In this document: piece after piece, positions 63,950-64,000 of the stretch
Numbering within the stretch: the first letter of the stretch is position 1
Layout: the number at the start of each line of letters is the position of its first letter
DNA from: Stomorhina lunata
Lineage: Eukaryota; Arthropoda; Insecta; Diptera; Rhiniidae
Reading direction: 5' to 3'
DNA length: 64,000 nucleotides
NCBI GenBank assembly: GCA_933228675.1
Contig: OW121742.1
Location: 39,841,255-39,905,254 of the forward strand
The notes under the pieces: generated by a model
The model's database searches: none
Seen by the model: the letters and a program-made list of their open reading frames with translations, nothing else
What the model was told of the DNA's origin: nothing
Translations under genes and position numbers: made by a program

Positions 63950-64000
63950 ATTATCTTGTCCCTTCTTGTAGACTTCTTTATTTTATTGGATATATCACGA

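Overview
The window looks like gene-poor nuclear DNA from a dipteran, most likely a calyptrate fly such as a blowfly or house-fly relative. The evidence is very high A+T content, a Drosophila-type start context (AACAAAATGG) on the only intact gene, fly-type interspersed repeats carrying GTCY/GACR proto-microsatellites, and an insect set of Tc1/mariner, piggyBac-like, hAT and LINE relics. No bacterial, phage or CRISPR feature is visible.

The one convincing host gene is an uninterrupted 784-codon SLC16-type monocarboxylate transporter on the minus strand (9813-12167). A possible Inr+DPE core promoter lies about 1.5 kb upstream (near 13668). Everything else that can be recognised is repetitive or mobile DNA.

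Left part (1-9.8 kb): AT-rich DNA with three copies of a dispersed repeat, two short TA-flanked MITEs, a solo LTR with a 4-bp target duplication (3330-3863), a tandem duplication, and 236-bp and 20-bp tandem arrays downstream of the transporter. Next (14-25 kb): ~260-bp, ~135-bp and ~170-bp degenerate tandem arrays, a 237-bp piggyBac-type MITE with TTAA flanks, and a mariner-ended unit filled with a ~31-bp minisatellite. Middle (26-47 kb): an interspersed repeat carrying 132-bp tandem units (inverted second copy at 43.8-45.0 kb), a 1.5-kb TIR element with a perfect 217-bp duplication inside, DD37E transposon copies, a hAT scrap, LINE scraps, a ~168-bp satellite with a four-monomer higher order (36.4-38.6 kb), a 1.6-kb piggyBac-like element, and a very homogeneous 31-bp dyad minisatellite (42.0-43.5 kb).

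Right part (47-64 kb): a DINE-1/mini-me-like repeat split by a DD41D (rosa-type) element, a Tc1 (DD34E) relic beside a second DD41D relic, a nearly complete DD37E copy, a nest of TIR elements carrying a tRNA-derived SINE-like sequence, an inverted-orientation copy of the 31-bp minisatellite, amplified mariner (DD34D) fragments, an 18-bp minisatellite of AP-1/NF-E2-like motifs, and a LINE reverse transcriptase fragment at the edge. All transposase genes seen here carry stops, frameshifts or lost catalytic residues. No previously undescribed multi-gene system is evident; the most unusual material is the tandem-repeat architecture. All coordinates and repeat periods were read by eye.
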